DNA of 64,000 nt, from the NCBI RefSeq assembly GCF_026213295.1, contig NC_079426.1, forward strand, positions 20,195,817-20,259,816, written 5' to 3'. This DNA is from Gadus chalcogrammus (lineage: Eukaryota; Chordata; Actinopteri; Gadiformes; Gadidae). Numbering within the stretch: position 1 is the first letter of the stretch; every line of letters begins with the position of its first letter. The translations under genes and the position numbers were made by a program. Below are positions 21,674-32,747 of this stretch, one piece after another. The notes beneath the pieces were generated by a model. It did not search any database. It was not told the DNA's origin and saw nothing but the letters and a program-made list of their open reading frames with translations.

Positions 21674-24042
21674 ATGTTTCATCTGTCAATCGCTGCATAT
21701 CAGCAGTCAGGCTTTGATAAGTCATTTGCGACTAGGCCAGTTTTTATCCAAGCACCAAATTTAAGTTGGCTTGTTCACAAGAAAGTTGTAGGCGTCAGTT
21801 CACGTCATTTTCTGGTTTTAAAAAACATTTAAATAGTGTTCATGATGAATATTGTTGTCAAAGTGGTGATGCAGAAACCTCAGAGTCATTTCAGGATTAT
21901 TTTTTCATTCAGGATGAAGTTGCGGAAACAAGTGTCACACAGAGCCTTGAGGCTGGCGTGTATCCATTTTAACTACTATTGTTGGTAAACTCAGTGGTAG
22001 TGATTTGGCAAATAGTTTTGTGACATCACTTGTTAATGATTTGGAAGAATTTGCTGATGGACAGTTTAAGCAAAAAGTACTCTCCGTTGTGCCAAAAGAT
22101 AATCCTGTAAGATCTACATTGGAAATTGTCTTGAGACTTTTGACAACCCAGTTGATGGCTTTGATACAGAAGCTAAAAGAAAGACATATTTCAGTGCAAA
22201 ATGGGGAATTGTCGAGCCAGTGGAAAAAACTTTAGGAATTCGTTATGATACAAGGTTAAATAAAAATGCAGGAACTTATGACCAGGTACCAGTGAAAGAC
22301 ACTTTTGTGTACATTCCAATTTTGGAAACCAACAAATTTATCTGCTGCAATACTTATATTTGCGAGCTGCTGTCTAAACCAGGTGTATCAAAAGAAGACC
22401 GATAAGATGACTTCTGTGATGGAAGTTATTTTAAGTCTCATCCATTGTTTTCAAAATAACCAATCTCTTTGCAAATTCAACTGTTTTACGATGACTTTGA
22501 GACAGCTAATCCACTTGGTTCCAAACGTGGGTTTCACAAAATTGGTGCAATGTACTTTGTCCTCAGAAATCTGCCTCCAAAGTTAAATTCTGCATTGATG
22601 AACATTCATTTGGTTTCATTGTTTCATGCAGAAGATGTGAAAAAACATGGCTTTGATCCTATTTTACAGCCACTGATTGATGACATAAAATTATTGGAGC
22701 GTCATGGCATTGATTTACCCTTCTCATCTGAAAAGGTCCATGGCACTTAATATCAGATAACTGGGGACAACTTGGGGATGCACACAATTTTGGGTTTTGT
22801 AGAGTCTTTCAGTGGACGTCACTACTGTCGTTTGTGTTTAATTTCAAAAGAAGATGCGCAGAGTGTGTATACTGAGGATGATCCAAAGATAGTCTTACGA
22901 GGGAAAGAGCTTTTGAAATGCACTGCAGAGAGTTGCAATCCGATCCTCAAAAGCTGCATGTGTTTGGATTAAAAAAGAATTCAACACTGAACAGTTTACA
23001 GTTCTTTCATGTTTGCCAGAATTTTTCCTTGGACATAATGCACGACATTCTTGAAGGGGTGGCACAGTATGATAAAAAGTTGCTCTTGGAATATCTTTCC
23101 GACAATTTTCTGCCAAAACCTGCTCTTTTGTCAAGGATATATGCTTTTGATTATGGCTACTCAGAGCGCAAAAATCGTCCAACAGGGGTGAACTTGGACA
23201 GTACTGGCAATAGTATAGGCCTCAACTCCATTCAGACTCTTTGTCTAATAAGAAACGTTCCTTTAATTTTGGTGACATTGTGCCAGAAGGAAATCAGAAC
23301 TGGACCTTGCTATTGCTTTTACTACAAATAATTAACATCATTTTCTCTCCATCAGTTTCAATTGGCATGACTGTGCATCTAAAGCATTTAATAATGGAAC
23401 ACCATTACTTGTTCAAACAGTTATATCCAGGGAGAAACCTGATTCCCAAACACCACTTTATGTTGCACTACCCTACTTGTATCAGGACAATTGGACCCTT
23501 AATACATGTATGGGGTATGAGAGGTGAGGCTAAACATAGGGTATTTAAAAACACCCTTAAAAACTTTAAAAACATTACAGTGTCACTTGCCAAAAAACAC
23601 CAAGCATCCATAGCATACAAGTGGGAGACATGTCCTTTTTAACAATGTTTAATATGGGCCTTTAAAATTGTTCAATGTTGAAGATGAGGAAATGATCACC
23701 CAAGGCTTGCCTGCTGCAGAAGACACTTTCTCTGCTAACTGGGTTATTATTAATGGGACCGAATACAGAGCAGGATTGGTCATTTGCTGTGGTTCGAAAC
23801 ATGACATGCCTGTGTTTTGGAGTATAAAAAAAATTGTTTTGGTCAATAGTGTCACCTTCTTTTTAGTTAACAAGCTTTTTGTTGAAAAGTTCAATGAGCA
23901 TTGCCATGCCTATCAAGTCTTTGAAACCAATGAAAACAATGTTATTAGAGCAGATTCTATTGAAATTTACAAGCCCTTTGACTTACAAAGTTCTTATGGC
24001 AATGACAATGGACTTTACATTGTGCCATTATTTTATTTGTAA
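21666..24042 (+). pseudogene. EnSpm/CACTA transposase (TNP2-like), decayed
   Basis: A C2H2-type zinc finger region (CFICQSLHISSQALISH, then CRRQFTSFSGFKKHLNSVH) starts at ATG 21666, which overlaps the stop of ORF1. TNP2-type transposase blocks follow: QLFYDDFETANPLGSKRG, GDNLGMHTILGF, CRLCL, DIMHDILEGV, KHHFMLHYP and HVWGMRGEAKHR. These are spread over different frames, with several frameshifts and in-frame stops (for example near 21755, 22125, 22403, 22750, 22970 and 23265), so it is a pseudogene. The last open part (23668-24042) is about 100 residues and ends with LYIVPLFYL. The DDE-type reaction of this family excises CACTA elements; no single intact frame is left here. Confidence 0.75.
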
Positions 24043-24239
24043 AAGTACAATGTTTCGATGGTGCTTGGAATGTATTAAAATTGTAATGTGAATGGAATGT
24101 ATTAAAATTGTAATGTGAATGTAATGTCATCATCTTTCTGTTTTTTTTTTCACTGATAGTAACACAATTGCACTTCAATGTGCTATAAGTATTAGACACT
24201 AGAATTTAAAAACTCATAGAGCACTCTAAAGTCTCATAC

Positions 24240-24490
24240 AATAACACTGTAAATGTTATAAAGTAACACTGTAAGTGAAAAAGAGTTAACACAATTCAGT
24301 GTGAAAATGAACACTTAAAAGTGTTATAAATAACACCATGGATGTTATGAAGTAACACTCCCAGTGAAAAGAGTTAACCTTATCCAGTGTTATAGTGAAC
24401 ACTTAAAAGTGTCCTAAACAACACCACAAGTGTTATGAAATATCACTCCCAGTGAAAAGAGTTAACAAAGTACAGTGTAGAAATTAACAC
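24240..24490 (+). repeat. EnSpm right subterminal repeat array (outer part continues at 26370)
   Basis: About six variants of AGTGTTATAAA...AACACT at roughly 60-bp spacing. The array is split by the Harbinger-type element at 24494-26368 and resumes at 26370-26524. Confidence 0.75.
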
Positions 24491-24493
24491 TTA

Positions 24494-26368
24494 GGGCCCT
24501 ATTTTAACGGTCTGAAACGCAAGTGGGAAGCGCAAAGCGCAAGTTGCTTTGTGGGCGGTTCTACGGCGCTATCGCTATTTTACAGGCGGATAAATGACGC
24601 TTGCGGCGCAAGTGTCAAAAGGGTTGGTCTGAAGCAGCCTAATTACCCGTAGGTGTGGTTTGGGCGTAACGTCCAACAAACCAATGAGAGTGCCAGCTCC
24701 CATCCCCTTTAAGAGCCATGAGCGCATTTGAATCGGACGAGTTGATATTTTGACAGCGCGTCTGCAGTCTCCGATGAGACAGATGCACATGAATTTCAAA
24801 CTGCAAATGGCTCAGTTTATTGCCAAATAATATGTCCTAATTCACACATGGAATAAGGGGTTTTCTTCCACAACTTCAGAAATACTGAGTCCTCAAATAA
24901 ATTTCGGCAAAGAAAACGTATATGATATAACATATGATATGCGGTAACTGTGGTTCTATTTAATGATATACGCAATACATTATAAACATTGTTTCTTAGC
25001 AGTATTGTATGCTATCCTAATATGCATGTGTCCCCGCGGTAATGTACATTGCCATTGATTGTATTATGCATTACGTGTTTAGTTTGCCCAAGTGAAGGAC
25101 TTCAAGTACCTCGGGGTCTTGTTCGCGAGTGAGGGAACTATGGAGCGTGAGATTGGCCGGAGAATCGGAGCAGCGGGGGCGGTATTGCGTTCGCTTTACC
25201 GCACCGTTGTTACGAAAAGAGAGCTGAGCCGCAAGGCAAAGCTCTCGATCTACCAGTCGATCTTCGTTCCTATCCTCACCTATGGTCATGAGGGCTGGGT
25301 GATGACCGAAAGGACGAGATCGCCGGTACAAGCGGCCGAGATGAGTTTTCTCAGAAGGGTGGCTGGCGTCTCCCTTAGGGATAGGGTGAGAAGCTCAGCC
25401 ATCCGTGAGGAACTCGGATTAGAGCCGCTGCTCCTTTACTTAGAAAGGAGTCAGCTGAGGTGGTTCGGGCATCTGGTAACGATGCCCACTGGGCACCTTC
25501 CTTTGGGAGATGTTTCAGGCACGTCCAGTGGGGAGGAGACCTCGGGGAAGACCCAGGACTAGGTGGAGAGATTATATCTCAACACTGGCCTGGGAACGCC
25601 TCGGGATCCCCCCGTCAGAGCTGGTCAATGTGGCCCGGGAAAGGGAAGTCTGGGGCCCCCTGCTTGAGCTGCTCCCCCCGCTACCCGACCCCTAAGCGAA
25701 CGAAGATGAGATGATGATGAGAGTGTTTAGTTTGCGTGTGTTTAAACAGAGCACACACGCGCGCCGCATTCATTCATTCTTTTTAACACTCACTCGCGGT
25801 AAAACAATGTTTTTCACGATCAAATAGGCCTACTCATCAATCCTAAAAGTTATGGGCATGTATGCCTACACGATGTCTGTGTCAAGAAAATATGTGTTTG
25901 CTGTACGGTGTTTGCAGATGCATTGATTTAAAAGTCCAACTTATTTAAAAACCCCCGGCTGCAATCAGCTGTTCTTTCCCAAATAATTTACCGAAGGAAT
26001 GTGCGGCTCGGTAGATGAGAGAAGCAAGTGTATGCGCCGAGGTGCCCAAGGCAATCCGTATGGCTCGCATTCGCAATTGCGCATGTACTGCATGCGCCCT
26101 TAAACTATGCATCTGAACAACGCGCCACTGAGCTTTTAAACCAGGTATTTCTGGTCTATGGCGCAGTTGTATTCAGAAACGGCAAAATATCGTTTGCGCC
26201 AGAACACGCCTCCTCCTTTCGCCGAACCGCCCCTTGGGGCGCAAGATCATTCCCTAATTTACCGGCGAGTGGCGGTGGTGGGAAAAGAACGCTCTGCGCC
26301 AGTTGTAAACTAGCAACGACACATGCGCCAGTGACTAAGTCACTTGCGCCGGATGCAAGATAGGGCCC
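24494..26368. mobile_element. Harbinger-type non-autonomous element, 1875 bp, with nested LINE
   Basis: Ends are GGGCCCTATTTTAACGG (24494) and inverted TAGGGCCC (26368), flanked by TTA on both sides (24491-24493 and 26369-26371). A TTA/TAA duplication is typical of Harbinger. The arms hold many AAGCGCAAG / GCGCAAGTG motifs. It splits the EnSpm subterminal array and carries a LINE fragment at 25087-25722. No gene of its own is visible. Confidence 0.75.
25087..25722 (+). mobile_element. 5'-truncated LINE (non-LTR retrotransposon) with 12-bp target duplication
   Basis: The C-terminal part of a reverse transcriptase protein is readable: FKYLGVLFASEG, LRRVAGVSLRDRVRSS, LGLEPLLLYLERSQLRWFGH, then after a frameshift near 25505 GRRPRGRPRTRWRDYIS and AWERLGIPPSELVNVA. 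It ends in a GATGATGATGA tail. GTGTTTAGTTTG flanks both sides (25075-25086 and 25723-25734), so this is a complete insertion of a 636-bp 5'-truncated copy. The clade is not certain to me. Confidence 0.8.
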
Positions 26369-26524
26369 TTAGAGTGTTAGATTTTTAACACCACAATGTA
26401 GTTAAAATATTAACACTTTGCAAAGTGTTGATTTAACTCAGAACCAGTGAGGATTATATAAACACTGGAAAAGTGTTGAATTTAACACTATGGGAGTTGA
26501 ATTAACACTGGCGATTTTGCTGTG

Positions 26525-26800
26525 CAGCTCCAGCTTGTGCAGCATTTCCAGTGATGCAGGAAGGCGCATCTGATATTGCGCCAGCACTTCCTTTAAAAAG
26601 TCAAGGCACCGTGATGAAATCGTCTCCTTCACTTCTGGCGCTAATGTACTGGCCTCCAAGTGCTGCTGGAACGAGTAACCCAGATCTGTGTCCTGGTGTG
26701 AAAGGTAGAGGCTGGAGGATTTCAGGTCAAGCTCCCTGAAACGACTGTCAGTGTTCATGCGTAGTACGCTGGGCTTCACAATTCTCCTCAATGTAGACAT
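26525..26800 (-). pseudogene. hAT transposase C-terminal remnant, part 1
   Basis: A minus-strand frame runs from about 26800 to the EnSpm border: FRELDLKSSSLYLSHQDTDL...FLKEVLAQYQMRLPASLEMLHKLEL. It continues at 16009 beyond the inserted element. Upstream (above 26805) it is cut off by C-rich MITE-like sequence. Assignment to hAT rests mainly on the FWLQVEGFEDAGGN block in part 2. Confidence 0.55.
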
Positions 26801-26804
26801 ATAG

Positions 26805-27553
26805 GCCCAATCCCATTTCTAGCCCTTACCCCTACCCCTTACCCCTTCCCCCTTCCCCTTACCCCTCAATACAGAGGGGTAAAACGTTCCCCTAAGAAAT
26901 GGGACGCCCCTCCATTACGTGGCTTCATCGTCGCTGACTGCGGACAGCTGACTGCTATGTCAACAGAGGCCACGAGTAGGCATGTTTCAGATCAAGCATA
27001 CGTTGCGTTGCCTCACATAACATAATGAATTTGTGGATAAAAACGTCAGAAATGCTGGCGTTAACTTTCCTATGTGATGTGACCAGAGCCGGATTAAATA
27101 AATGGACTACACTAGGCAGACTGTATTTTTTGGGCCCCCCTCCATCGATAACCTAACCTAACCCTAACACTTACCAAAGTTACTAATAAAAGTTAATTCA
27201 CATTTTACATAGCGTAGTCTTTGGTTACAAGTTGGTTATTTGTACGCCAAAATAAGTCATGTGTTGTATATTAAACAGTCTATCAGACTATTTTTTGATT
27301 TTTATTATTTATACGTTATTACACGGCTCTATTAAATGCTATTAAATTATCAACAACATTTGTTTCACTACGACTCCTTTCAGCTGCACACCCCTCCTTC
27401 TCCAGCAAAAAATAATTAGAGAGAACGGCTAAGAACACCGCTTGAGGTGGCGTTTTGAAAAGAAAAAACTTACTTTTTTAGGAATGGCATAAAGCTAATT
27501 CTGAGCCCCTTTGATTGATATCAGAATTTATTTACGGAAGACACATCCGTTCC
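26805..27553. repeat. MITE-like sequence with CCCTTACCCCT-rich end; no gene
   Basis: AGGCCCAATCCCATTTCTAG with a run of CCCTTACCCC units (26820-26870) and an inverted GGGGTAA follow-up at 26876 looks like a transposon terminus. The other end is not paired. The rest (26950-27553) is A/T-rich and shows nothing I can assign. Confidence 0.4.
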
Positions 27554-27924
27554 CCCCTTGTTAGGGTTGCCAACTTTCAGACATTAAATAAGGGACGCCC
27601 ACCACGGGCCGACTCCTGTGGGCGGGCGCCCGCTTAGTGTATGTTTTATTTTGTGCGGGTGTTTTTAGTAAAGGGTTGATCAAGAAGCAATTAGTCATAC
27701 TTAAAGCTTGAAATGCGTTATTACCACATAACATTCTCTTATAAAGTGCAGTCAATTAATCTTGAATGACATCTCTTTGTGTGGCGTGTGCAGCAATGAA
27801 CTTTAAATATAAACTAAATAAACTGAGAACTTCTGTTGACTTTTTAAGTGCATACTATAGGGACTCTCTTTGAAAAATTTTACAAAAAAAACCAGTACAA
27901 ATAAACAACAAAACACTTATAAAC

Positions 27925-28191
27925 TTATGTAAAAAAAGAGTGCAAATCATTACTCCTTCCCTCAACATTACTCCTCCCCTCAAAACTGTTACTTCTTTTT
28001 CCAGGTGTACTTTTGTTACTCATTGCAGCACTGAGTAACTCTTTGTCTTTCAAAGCGCTGTTGTAAAACTCTGAACAGGACTGCTCAAAGTTGAGAGTTA
28101 TCAGGAGCTCACTTCTCATGAGCTCTGTGGAGCACCTGTTCCTGCATTCACTCCATTTGTTGGCATTCTGGAGAAGATCCTTTCCACACAT
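27925..28191 (-). pseudogene. C-terminal tail of hAT transposase
   Basis: The minus-strand frame has LNFEQSCSEFYNSALKDKEL followed by LSAAMSNKSTPGKR, which resembles the short post-dimerisation tail of hAT transposases. It is the only trace of the 3' half of the gene. Confidence 0.4.
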
Positions 28192-28493
28192 CAGTGGATG
28201 CTGGGATGATCTAGGAAATGTATGTATATTAAAGAATAAAGGTTTTCTTTTAACAAATGTATTTATTTATTTATTAACTGTTAATCCATTAGTATGATTT
28301 GTTCTTTAAGTGGCCATATATAATATTTATATACTTCTGTATATTAAATAAATGGTCGTTCATTCAACTTTTGAAACTCAACATCCTAAACATCAATCAA
28401 ACCACAACAGTTTACTAAAATAGGCTCTGCCCATGCACTGCGATGTTCTGGCAAAAGCACAACCAGATAGGAAATCAATCACAACATAATGTC

Positions 28494-28786
28494 TCATACC
28501 GTATCAACCTCAGGAGATGATTGGGGTATGAAGAACTGTGACACTGACGCTTGGGTCTTCTGTGATCTTTCGTGTCTGCAGTGTTGCTCTCCTGTTGCAT
28601 GCTGTCTGATGTCAGACGACCACCGTGCGCCACTGAAAACACTCGCCGACATATTTTACAACTTGCCTTGTAAACATCTCCACTGACGCTGTCCAGCCAA
28701 GGATGTGCGTCTTCCCACTCACGTCCGTATTTCTGCAAGCGTTTACGCTTTTGAGGACGTGGTGGAGTACCGGGTGTAGTGGGCAT
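28494..28786 (-). pseudogene. BED-type zinc finger exon of a hAT transposase, frameshifted
   Basis: From ATG 28786 (minus): a basic stretch PRPQKRKRLQKYG, then ASCKICRRVFSVAHGGR. One missing base near 28625 moves the rest of the finger to another frame (SDIRQHATGEQHCRHERSQK, then SVSQFFIPQ). The C-x2-C...H-x-n-H pattern and the following SQFF motif fit BED fingers of ZBED/hAT proteins. A splice donor (ACGGTATGA) follows at about 28497. DNA-binding domain only; not functional here. Confidence 0.6.
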
Positions 28787-29126
28787 TTTTAAAAGGCGCG
28801 GGTTTGTGAGCAGCGCCGGTGTGTGGTGTCTGTCGCTAGGCAACCGTGACCACCACACGCATGCGCATACACACAGATGACCGGAGCGGGTCTTGCGTAG
28901 ATCCCGCCGAGACAATTTTGCTGACCGTAGTACCGTATTCCCTGTGTTTTGTTTTGATCATTGTTAGATTTAGTATTTGTGTGTGTGACAGACATGTGTA
29001 TTGGAGATTTATGGAAATACGGAACAAATTACGTCCCGTATTGGTTCAATACGGGACGCAACATTTAATTGCCAAATAAGGGACGATTCCGTATTTTACG
29101 GGACGGTTGGCAACCCTACCACTTGT

Positions 29127-29537
29127 ATTGGAGTGAACGGAGATATCTACTTCTGGGTCCCTTGAATTGAGGGACCCGTTCACAGCCTGCTTAAACAGCT
29201 GCAATACCAGGCTTGGCCGCTGAGCACTGGTGGATTGCGTAAGTATGCACTGTTCCTGGGGGCTTGGCCGAGTCAATCTGGTACCCACAGGTTCCGTGTT
29301 TGTGGGTCTGTAGTGCCGTAAAGCAATTCGGTGCTTCGTGAGACCCGAGACTCCCGCGGGAGTGGGCGGCGGGTCGCCGGCAGAAACTTGCATGTTCCCT
29401 TTTTCCGCCAAGATGCGCTAGGGGGAGTCAAAACAGCGACCAATCGACCCATAAAGTGTTATAGAACCATCACAATGACTCTTAACCTGTTATGTTAATG
29501 TAAATTAAGCCAAAAAAGTTGCATAGTGCCCCTTTAA
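29127..29537. repeat. Multicopy non-autonomous element, right part ending at TTAA
   Basis: The stretch ends GTGCCCCTTTAA (TTAA at 29534-29537), which on the minus strand would start TTAAAGGGGCACTATGC, a Kolobok-like terminus. The matching left end was not found. No coding sequence. Confidence 0.4.
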
Positions 29538-30588
29538 GACTGTGTTTTTTTGTGTGCAAGCTTTGATTGTTTCAGTGGGTATACTTAATAATTAGTAAAA
29601 TAATTGCAATAATCATGTTCAAAGAGTTACAGATGAAAACCATAAGGGTTATGAATTTATACAGTTGCTTCTTCTCTGTGGTAAAACTACACTATCAACC
29701 GCAGAGCAGGTGCTGGGGACAGAGAATGCGTCTCTGTCCCAAACACATTTCAAACCAAGCTGACGCCCATGGAAATCATGCCATTACCTTTACATAAATC
29801 CTAAATTACACAGCACACAGAAAGTAATATAAGTAGAACAAAATACAGGGAAAAAACACAGACAAACACTTACTTCCTTGGCTGCATGCTATTTGCAGGA
29901 TCTTAAACCTTAATTCTTCTTAACGATGCGCGTGTGTTCGCCTCTCTCATGCCGCATGTCGATGGGGGTTTACGCCCAAAGTCTGCAAGGGCACAATCCG
30001 CCTTCCATGTGACACTGTTTGATAACTATTTAAACAAAGTTTTAACCTTAAATAACGTAGGCCTAATAACAAAGATTGAATTTGTAAATATAACCAAGAA
30101 GTAATTTCCTCTATACTTATCTTATAATATGAAAATACAAATATAATTACAGCATATTTTTAATGACGACCGTAACAGTAACCATCCAAGAGGCTATTTG
30201 CATATGTGGTTTATGAATTGATCTTGTTCAGTGTTATCGATTCATTTCAAAGAAAGTTCTGTATTTTATACTCAGATGTCAGATAGTGCTTGAGAGTGTG
30301 TTGATAGCGCTCAAGGCTCACGCAGGCCTTTTGTTTTAGCAACATGCTGCCACATAGTGGCGCTGTGGGCTCACTTTTAAACTGAAGATATCTTTATGGC
30401 CCCTTTGATGGCGCAGAGGACAGGCAGGCTGTCCCGAGGCATTTAGCAAGCCTTTACACCCCTAAGGGAGGCTTCGCACCTATACAGCATATAGTGTGTG
30501 AATATTCACACAGTACACTATTTATGGATATACTCAGTTTGATAATAAGCAACGGTTTGCACCAATTTTATAAACCTGGCAAAGGTTA
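29538..30588. other. Intergenic, no gene seen
   Basis: A/T-rich DNA between the transposon cluster and the first host gene. I see no open frame with splice structure, no RNA gene and no paired repeat ends. Confidence 0.5.
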
Positions 30589-30610
30589 CTATAAATAGCC
30601 TATATAAAGC
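30589..30610 (+). promoter_or_regulatory. Possible muscle promoter: MEF2 site plus TATA box
   Basis: CTATAAATAG (30589-30598) is a perfect MEF2 consensus (YTAWWWWTAR) and is followed at once by TATATAAAG, a TATA box. A 76-codon frame starts about 75 bp downstream (30685). It lies 3.1 kb upstream of the myoz1 ATG. Confidence 0.45.
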
Positions 30611-30684
30611 AGGATGGTTTGTAAAGAGCCGTTCTTGGTACTAGAGCCACTAACTCACCTGTCTTCTGCTCAGGTCCAAGAGCC

Positions 30685-30915
30685 ATGCCCCCTTTGATCT
30701 CTCCCCAGGGACCGAGCTTGATTGGAAATCAAACATCCCGGTGTACATCCAATCGTCCAAGGGGCCGTGACCCCTGGGTTAACCCTCATTACATTCCCAA
30801 GATTGCAGTGGGGACCTTCACTGTGGTACCTCTCCTAGACATCTACACCTATCAGTACTGTATATCCATTCACACACACCCATCACCCATCAACCATCCA
30901 TCATTCCAACGTTAG
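30685..30915 (+). other. Short open frame of 76 codons, unknown
   Basis: ATG 30685 in fair context (GAGCCATGC). The product begins MPPLISPQGPSLIG and includes GRDPWVNPHYIPKIAVGTFT; the end (HTHPSPINHPS) reads through low-complexity DNA. I recognise no family. It could be part of the 5' untranslated region of myoz1, a small peptide gene, or chance. Confidence 0.25.
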
Positions 30916-31318
30916 ATATTCACAAATTGAAGATTGTAAGATCTATTGAATATTATTCTAAAAATACTGGGTTCTGATTAAAAAAAACACAAAAATATAG
31001 TCGATTTAGCAGCAATACACAAATTCCTGCTGTGTATTAGATGATATTAACAACAGCATATATTTACCAAGCAAGTTATGACCAAGGGCATTCCTCTACG
31101 TGTATATCACAAGGGGACGCCTCATGGAACTGATAATGAGACATTCTAGGGATGGGTCACAGGTCATCATGACAGGTGGTGAAGGCAAAAACTGATTCTT
31201 TATCCATCTGCGCAAATACTGATACTGTGTCTTACATATTTAAAGATGATGCAGTGCTTCAGACACATATTTCGAAACACGTTACTCTCTCACTTCCACA
31301 AACACACACAAAGACTTG

Positions 31319-31319
<1 letters not shown>

Positions 31320-31401
<82 letters not shown>
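31320..31401 (+). repeat. (CA)n microsatellite, about 40 units
   Basis: Uninterrupted CA dinucleotides upstream of myoz1. A C-rich, TATA-like CTGTATTTATAG lies further on at 31899-31910, followed by a splice-donor-like ACCTGGTGAGTG at 31937-31948. Confidence 0.95.
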
Positions 31402-31403
<2 letters not shown>

Positions 31404-32628
31404 AGATCCAACCTGATACTATCTAATAACAAGTAGAGTGGAGTTAATGTCTCTCCTCTGGCCTCTGCCGCTAATTATAGTCCGCGGCACCATCTGCACG
31501 AATAATTCTGGAGTCTTTATATTCCCATCAGCAGTTTACACTGGCCAGCGGGGACTTATACCCCTCAATCTCCAATGGCCACCGCAAGAATCCCCCCCAC
31601 CCAGCCACCCATCATCTCACCTCGTATTCACACTGCTAACTTCAGACCCCCCTGCCCACCCACCCCTCTCTTGCCATTCCCATCCCCACCGTCACCCCAC
31701 GCCACCCCATCACACCCTAGCCCCCCCCATCCCCGGCAAAAGACCAGCTATCCGAGGGCAGGTTGGGCTCTTGCACTCTCTCCTGATTCAGGGTCCCGCC
31801 ATTAGGACCAGAGGCACCGCAGGGGGATTTGAATAGGTGTGATTCCAGATCTCTCACGGAGCACAGCAGTTTTGGGGTTCTCTTGTTCTCCCACCCCTGT
31901 ATTTATAGACCCTTCCTGTCAGGATAACAAAAAAGACCTGGTGAGTGCAATTGCTTCCCTTCACACTCAGTGTTCTTTCTACTAACAAATCAACACCACC
32001 GTCTTGATGTCTTACAGAGACGTGAATCGTCAACTTGTGAAAGGCTAACTAAAAGTGCCAAACACTTTTATATGGCCAGAGCAGGGGAGGCAAAGAAATA
32101 GAATCGCACATGGTTAACACGGGCACTAATGCAAGAGGGGCTTTGCAACTCAACAAGTTGTTAAAAGTAAGTTTAAGAAGGTGCAAAAACTTCACAAATT
32201 ATGATGCAAATCGGTTGGGTGGATCAAAGTGAAATTGGGAGAATAGTGTTTGTGCCTCTGGAAGTTTATAAGTAAAGTCTTATCGTGACCAAGGGAAGTG
32301 GAAATGTACTGACAAGATGCCAGTGCGTGCGTTGCAAATGTTTTATATGCCGTTGCCAAGCTTTGGCTGAACCATTTAGGAGGAGCGAAACATGAGCACC
32401 CAAGTTGTTTCCTAGTTCCAGATTATTTTAAGAGATTTCAAATAAGGAGCATACAATCTCAGTTTTTTTGATCTTTGTTGAAGAGCTGTTCAATCCTTCT
32501 TCTATTGAATATTTTTGTATTTTTTCTTGTCATGAATTTGTTTCAGTTGGTCAGGGTGTCCTTTTGAGTTCATTTGATAGACCAATGACGCCATTATGCC
32601 TCAGTAAAATGTCTTGGCTTTAAATGGC

Positions 32629-32747
32629 ATTTATAAATAGAGGTGGCGGCTTGAGTTACAGTCAGTAGATGTGACTTGATGTTGTGCTACTTGACAAGGC
32701 CTTAAAGAAAGTGTTCTGAGCTGAACACCCACACAGGCAGAATTAAG
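32629..32747 (+). promoter_or_regulatory. myoz1: Probable myoz1 promoter (MEF2/TATA-like) and non-coding exon 1
   Basis: ATTTATAAATAG (32629-32640) fits MEF2 in reverse (CTATTTATAA) and can serve as a TATA box. About 105 bp downstream a strong donor AAG|GTAAAT follows (GT at 32748). The acceptor TTCTCCAG at 33732 lies two bases before the coding start, so an exon from about 32665 to 32747 spliced to 33733 would form the 5' untranslated region. Myozenin genes are known MEF2 targets in muscle. The transcription start is inferred. Confidence 0.5.

Larger units (their letters stand above)
16010..26524 (+). mobile_element. EnSpm/CACTA transposon, 10.5 kb including nested insertions
   Basis: Termini are CACAGCAAAATCG (16010) and its inverted copy CGATTTTGCTGTG (ending 26524), fitting the CACWG ends of EnSpm, with a 2-bp duplication CA at 16008-16009 and 26525-26526. 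The interrupted hAT frame is restored exactly by this boundary choice. Subterminal AGTGTTAAC/GTTAACACT-type repeats fill 16025-16110, 24240-24490 and 26370-26520, as is usual for CACTA elements. It encodes an accessory protein (17563-21673) and a transposase (21666-24042), both now broken. Bases 16112-17560 hold no gene that I can see. Nested inside are a solo LTR (17837-18462) and a Harbinger-type element (24494-26368). Confidence 0.85.
27562..29118 (-). mobile_element. hAT deletion derivative, 1557 bp
   Basis: Termini TAGGGTTGCCAAC (27562) and inverted GTTGGCAACCCTA (29118), with an 8-bp duplication CCCCTTGT / CCACTTGT (27554-27561, 29119-29126; one mismatch), typical of hAT. It keeps an N-terminal BED-finger exon and a C-terminal tail of a hAT transposase but lacks the catalytic core, so it is non-autonomous. 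It sits inside older repeat sequence (about 27.36-27.55 and 29.13-29.54 kb). Confidence 0.75.
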
